Translations under genes and position numbers: made by a program
Shown: positions 61,001 to 64,000 of the stretch, piece after piece
Position numbering within the stretch: position 1 is the first letter of the stretch
Layout: every line of letters begins with the position of its first letter
DNA from: Numida meleagris
Lineage: Eukaryota; Chordata; Aves; Galliformes; Numididae
Length of the DNA: 64,000 nt
Direction: 5' to 3'
Assembly: GCF_002078875.1 (NCBI RefSeq)
Contig: NC_034438.1
Coordinates: forward strand, 14,550,183 to 14,614,182
Notes under the pieces: generated by a model
What the model was told of the DNA's origin: nothing
The model's database searches: none
Seen by the model: the letters and a program-made list of their open reading frames with translations, nothing else

Positions 61001-64000
61001 GCCTCAAAGCAGGACCTTGGTCTAACTGTATCAATTAATTTCTAGCCAAATAAAAGAGCAAATAAGAGCAAGGCAAGATATACTATTCAACTGAATATTG
61101 CTTATTATAAAAACCACATACGTTAAAGCTAACACTGAGATATAGAGGTTGTCTTAAACACAGTCAGCACAAAATCCCTCTGAAAATGCTTTTTAAGAAA
61201 TGTGTCAGCTAAACTACTTCAATGGATAATCTGTTTTCTCGTCTAGACATAGTGTGGGGTTGAGACAAGATTGTACATTGTATGTACAACTTGTAGTCAA
61301 AGTCAGTTCATTTGATTCAGCTGTCTGCTTCAATACTTATGTGTCTTCTCAAGGACAAAGTATTAGCTGAAGTCCTGTGTATGGGATTTCTTATGGCACA
61401 CTGGGTAAGTTAAACAGATGCATTGATTAATCCATCTAGCACAGCTCAAGGAAATATCTTCACAAGCAGGTAGGTTAGTAATTCCTGTATAACTGTTGAA
61501 ATGCCAACAACTCCAAGTGCTTTGCAGCAGAACTAATCTTTCATGAGAATCTGCAGACCGCTTGTAGATTTATTTACTTTTGTGAACCTCATAATTACAC
61601 TCTTTTTTTTTCTAAGCCAGGTGCCTTTGACTTTCATGTTTTGGCAATTGGTATATGATGATATGGTATTTACCAAAAAGATTTCTTGAAATTGGATGAC
61701 TGTCAAATGAGCAGATTCTCCATTTGGATGTCAGAATAGCCCCGGGGGAGGGTAAAATAACCCAGAAAATATAGGGAAGTACAAATGTCTGATTTAGTCC
61801 TCTACATTGACTGCAGAATGAACCAGATTGCTGCAGTTACTGCTGCTGTGGTCAGAAAGGTTACACTGAGCACTCTGCAAGATGAGGGATTTTACAGCTG
61901 GTCATTTCTTGTCTACAGATTTAACATGGATTTACTGCAAGCAAAATGTTGCACCATTCAAGGGATTTGTATTTGCTGCATGGCACTGCAAATTCAGGGT
62001 AGGGAAAATACACTTTGCCTCCTTGTTAGTGTGAACATTCACAGTAGAGAGTGGCACAGTACCATGACCTTCTGAAAGTTAAAGCACTCATTAATCTGAA
62101 CTCTTTTTCCCAGACTATGAGTGTATTTGTCTTACCATGTGTTTAAGCAGCATGAATCTTTTCTTACATCTGTGCATTTAATTTAAATTAATTAGAAATA
62201 GTGCTAATGCTAGCTGGATTATGCATGGATTAAAAACATAGTACAACCTCTAGTAAGAAGGCTTGATGTTTTTCAATGCCATGCTGCACAATCTAACTGA
62301 ACATTCCCTCTGTGATGTATGTGAGATCAGCACAGGGTTATACATACAAGTGCAAAGCACCCAGGAAGATTCAAGAGGAATAACTAAGACATGCAAATTT
62401 CAAAAACAATCATATTTTGATTAATTACATCCTAATTAGTGTAATCTGCAGTTTAAAGGCAAACAATAAAAAATAAACTCCAACCAATTCTCAGATATGC
62501 TAGTGAAAGGCTAATGAATGCAGTTACAAAAAGCATGATAAACTAACAAATAAGTGCCCAGTGAGCAAAAAAAAAAAATGTTTCCCTACCTGTGTAACTA
62601 CTTTAGTAAAATTTTGCTGTTTAATGATCTTAGCCTATTTCTGTTTCTAATTTTGCAAGTATTGCTGTTTGGGAGTCTCACAGCATTTGATACTTTACAC
62701 TGGTGTGTGCTGTCCCAGTTGTGTCGTTTTATGTGCTAAAATATATTTGCAGCGTTGCATTTTTTTCTGCTGAGTCTTAGTACAATATCGAAGGCAGGTG
62801 CACGCAAAAGTTGGAGAAAAAATGTTAATTGCCCTATAATTTTTTTTTAATCATTAATAATTTTTTGTAAGCATACAAACGTTTTCGGTAATTCCTAGGC
62901 TGGAGAGGTGAAAAATTGCAAAAGCTCAAAATACTTGAGATATAAGTAACTAGTGTTGTTTTAATAAAATTCCATGGAGTTATTTGTTCAAATACATATG
63001 TCTATTTTGTTAATTTAATGGATAAGCCAGATGCTCAGGAAAACACTGTCTGGGTGGATGCTTTGAGGGTTGGATTGTATTGTGAAAGCTGCTGCATGAA
63101 CTCTGGAGTATTTTTGTAGGAGACATGGAAGGATACATGTTCATACAGAGAGAAGAAATTACTAAGCCACACTTAGTTCTTGATACTGTTATTATTTTCA
63201 CACATTGAAGACCAGCTGAAATGTTCAGATCTATCACCATAGACAGTTTTTTAGACTATTTGGCAGAACAAAACCTAACGGACAAAACAGATTCTTGATG
63301 AAGCCCTTTAGGCGTAATTTTCCGACATGTTACCTGATCATTAAAATATCTTTGTAAGAATGAAAATAAATTCAAGGGGTCTTTACTGGCTACAGCTGCC
63401 TTTGGAGTAACTTTCCCTTCCCCGCCTACCTGTCTCTCTTCTTCCCATAGTCCTGTGCTTGGCTGAGGTTCATCCTAATTCTCTTATATGATAAATTCCT
63501 AAAGCTTCTCAAGGCTCAGCTGGAAAGGAGAGATGTAATAAAAGCAATAGAGGGAAGTGGAAGTGATCAGGACTTAGAAAAACAGAGTCACCAAATGTCT
63601 TCTACCACTGCCGAACAGTTGATAACATATTTATGAGAAGGGGTCCGTCAGGCTGCCTACCTCTCCCCACTGCTTGTCTGGAAGTAGAGACTTTTTTAAC
63701 AATAAGAAGCAGATCTATATAGCAAATAAGGAGAAACACACACACGAATCTAGTAAAATGCAGTAGTCAAAGAAACAGGGAAAAACTCATGGTCTGATGG
63801 ATCAGTCTCTATCCTCATGAGCTAGTTAACAAGACTGGTATGTATAAATCAGTCACAACCATGTGTTAACGTCCCTCCTGTTCTGATCTACTTGCATACT
63901 GATTCTTCTGATTGTCACCTTAGGGATGGCCTTATACTGTGTTTTCTTTTAGCTTTGTGTAGGGTGGAGACTGCAAGTTCTGTGCACAGGAATTCCTCAC
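58061..64000. other. Unique noncoding DNA, 5.9 kb
   Basis: AT-rich to the window end. A TTG/TTA-rich stretch lies at 59206-59232 and a 12-base A run at 62567-62578. The longest open frame, 61785-62075 plus, encodes nothing recognisable. No repeat family seen. Confidence 0.55.

Noticed and set aside
61785..62075. A 96-codon open frame as a gene.
   Set aside because: It has no recognisable motif, lies in unique DNA and has no supporting context; this length is expected by chance in 64 kb.

Overview
This window is a stretch of a bird nuclear genome, most likely a galliform (chicken-like). The evidence is about fifteen CR1 LINE copies, several still ending in the avian ATTCTATG-type tail, a chicken-type mariner (Mariner1_GG/Galluhop-like) and avian LTRs of three types. 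One placeholder of exactly 100 Ns and a stray N show that it comes from a draft assembly. I see no host protein-coding gene I can name, no tRNA or rRNA gene, no CRISPR and nothing prokaryotic. It reads as an AT-rich gene desert or the inside of a very long intron, with mobile-element copies scattered and nested through it. No undescribed biological system could be demonstrated.

Layout. 1-503 is an LTR cut by the window edge and by the N gap. It abuts a CR1 (504-1735). 2888-3052 is an ancient CR1 scrap. 3229-4893 is a three-level nest: an ERVL-type LTR, a second LTR of the same type inside it (5-bp duplication tataa), and a CR1 inside that. 6699-8962 is a 2.3-kb antisense CR1 split by a 302-bp solo LTR with a perfect 6-bp target duplication. 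CR1 3' ends follow at 9283-9503 and 11172-11550. A complete 529-bp solo LTR (11676-12204, minus) is the sister of the one at the window start. An ancient CR1 lies at 13455-13930 and an ERVL-type LTR at 14977-15510. 15.5-26.9 kb is mostly unique AT-rich DNA with one CR1 at 22900.

26898-29508 is a mariner transposase pseudogene carrying two separate CR1 insertions, the second ending in an expanded octamer repeat. An ancient CR1 follows it. 32544-33512 is another three-level nest (ERVL-type LTR, antisense mariner, antisense CR1). CR1 copies follow at 38038-39124, 45408-46843 (with part of the endonuclease domain), 47131-47222, 55077-55530, 56722-56880 (ancient) and 57606-58060. The remainder to 64000 is unique sequence.

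None of the elements looks able to move. The reverse transcriptase frames are broken, the mariner has lost the half of its transposase carrying the later catalytic residues, and the recognisable LTRs appear solo. The points most worth checking are two exon-like segments (31088-31157 plus, 52912-53076 minus), a clean 53-nt hairpin at 44404-44456, and the nested insertions, which give a relative order of element activity.
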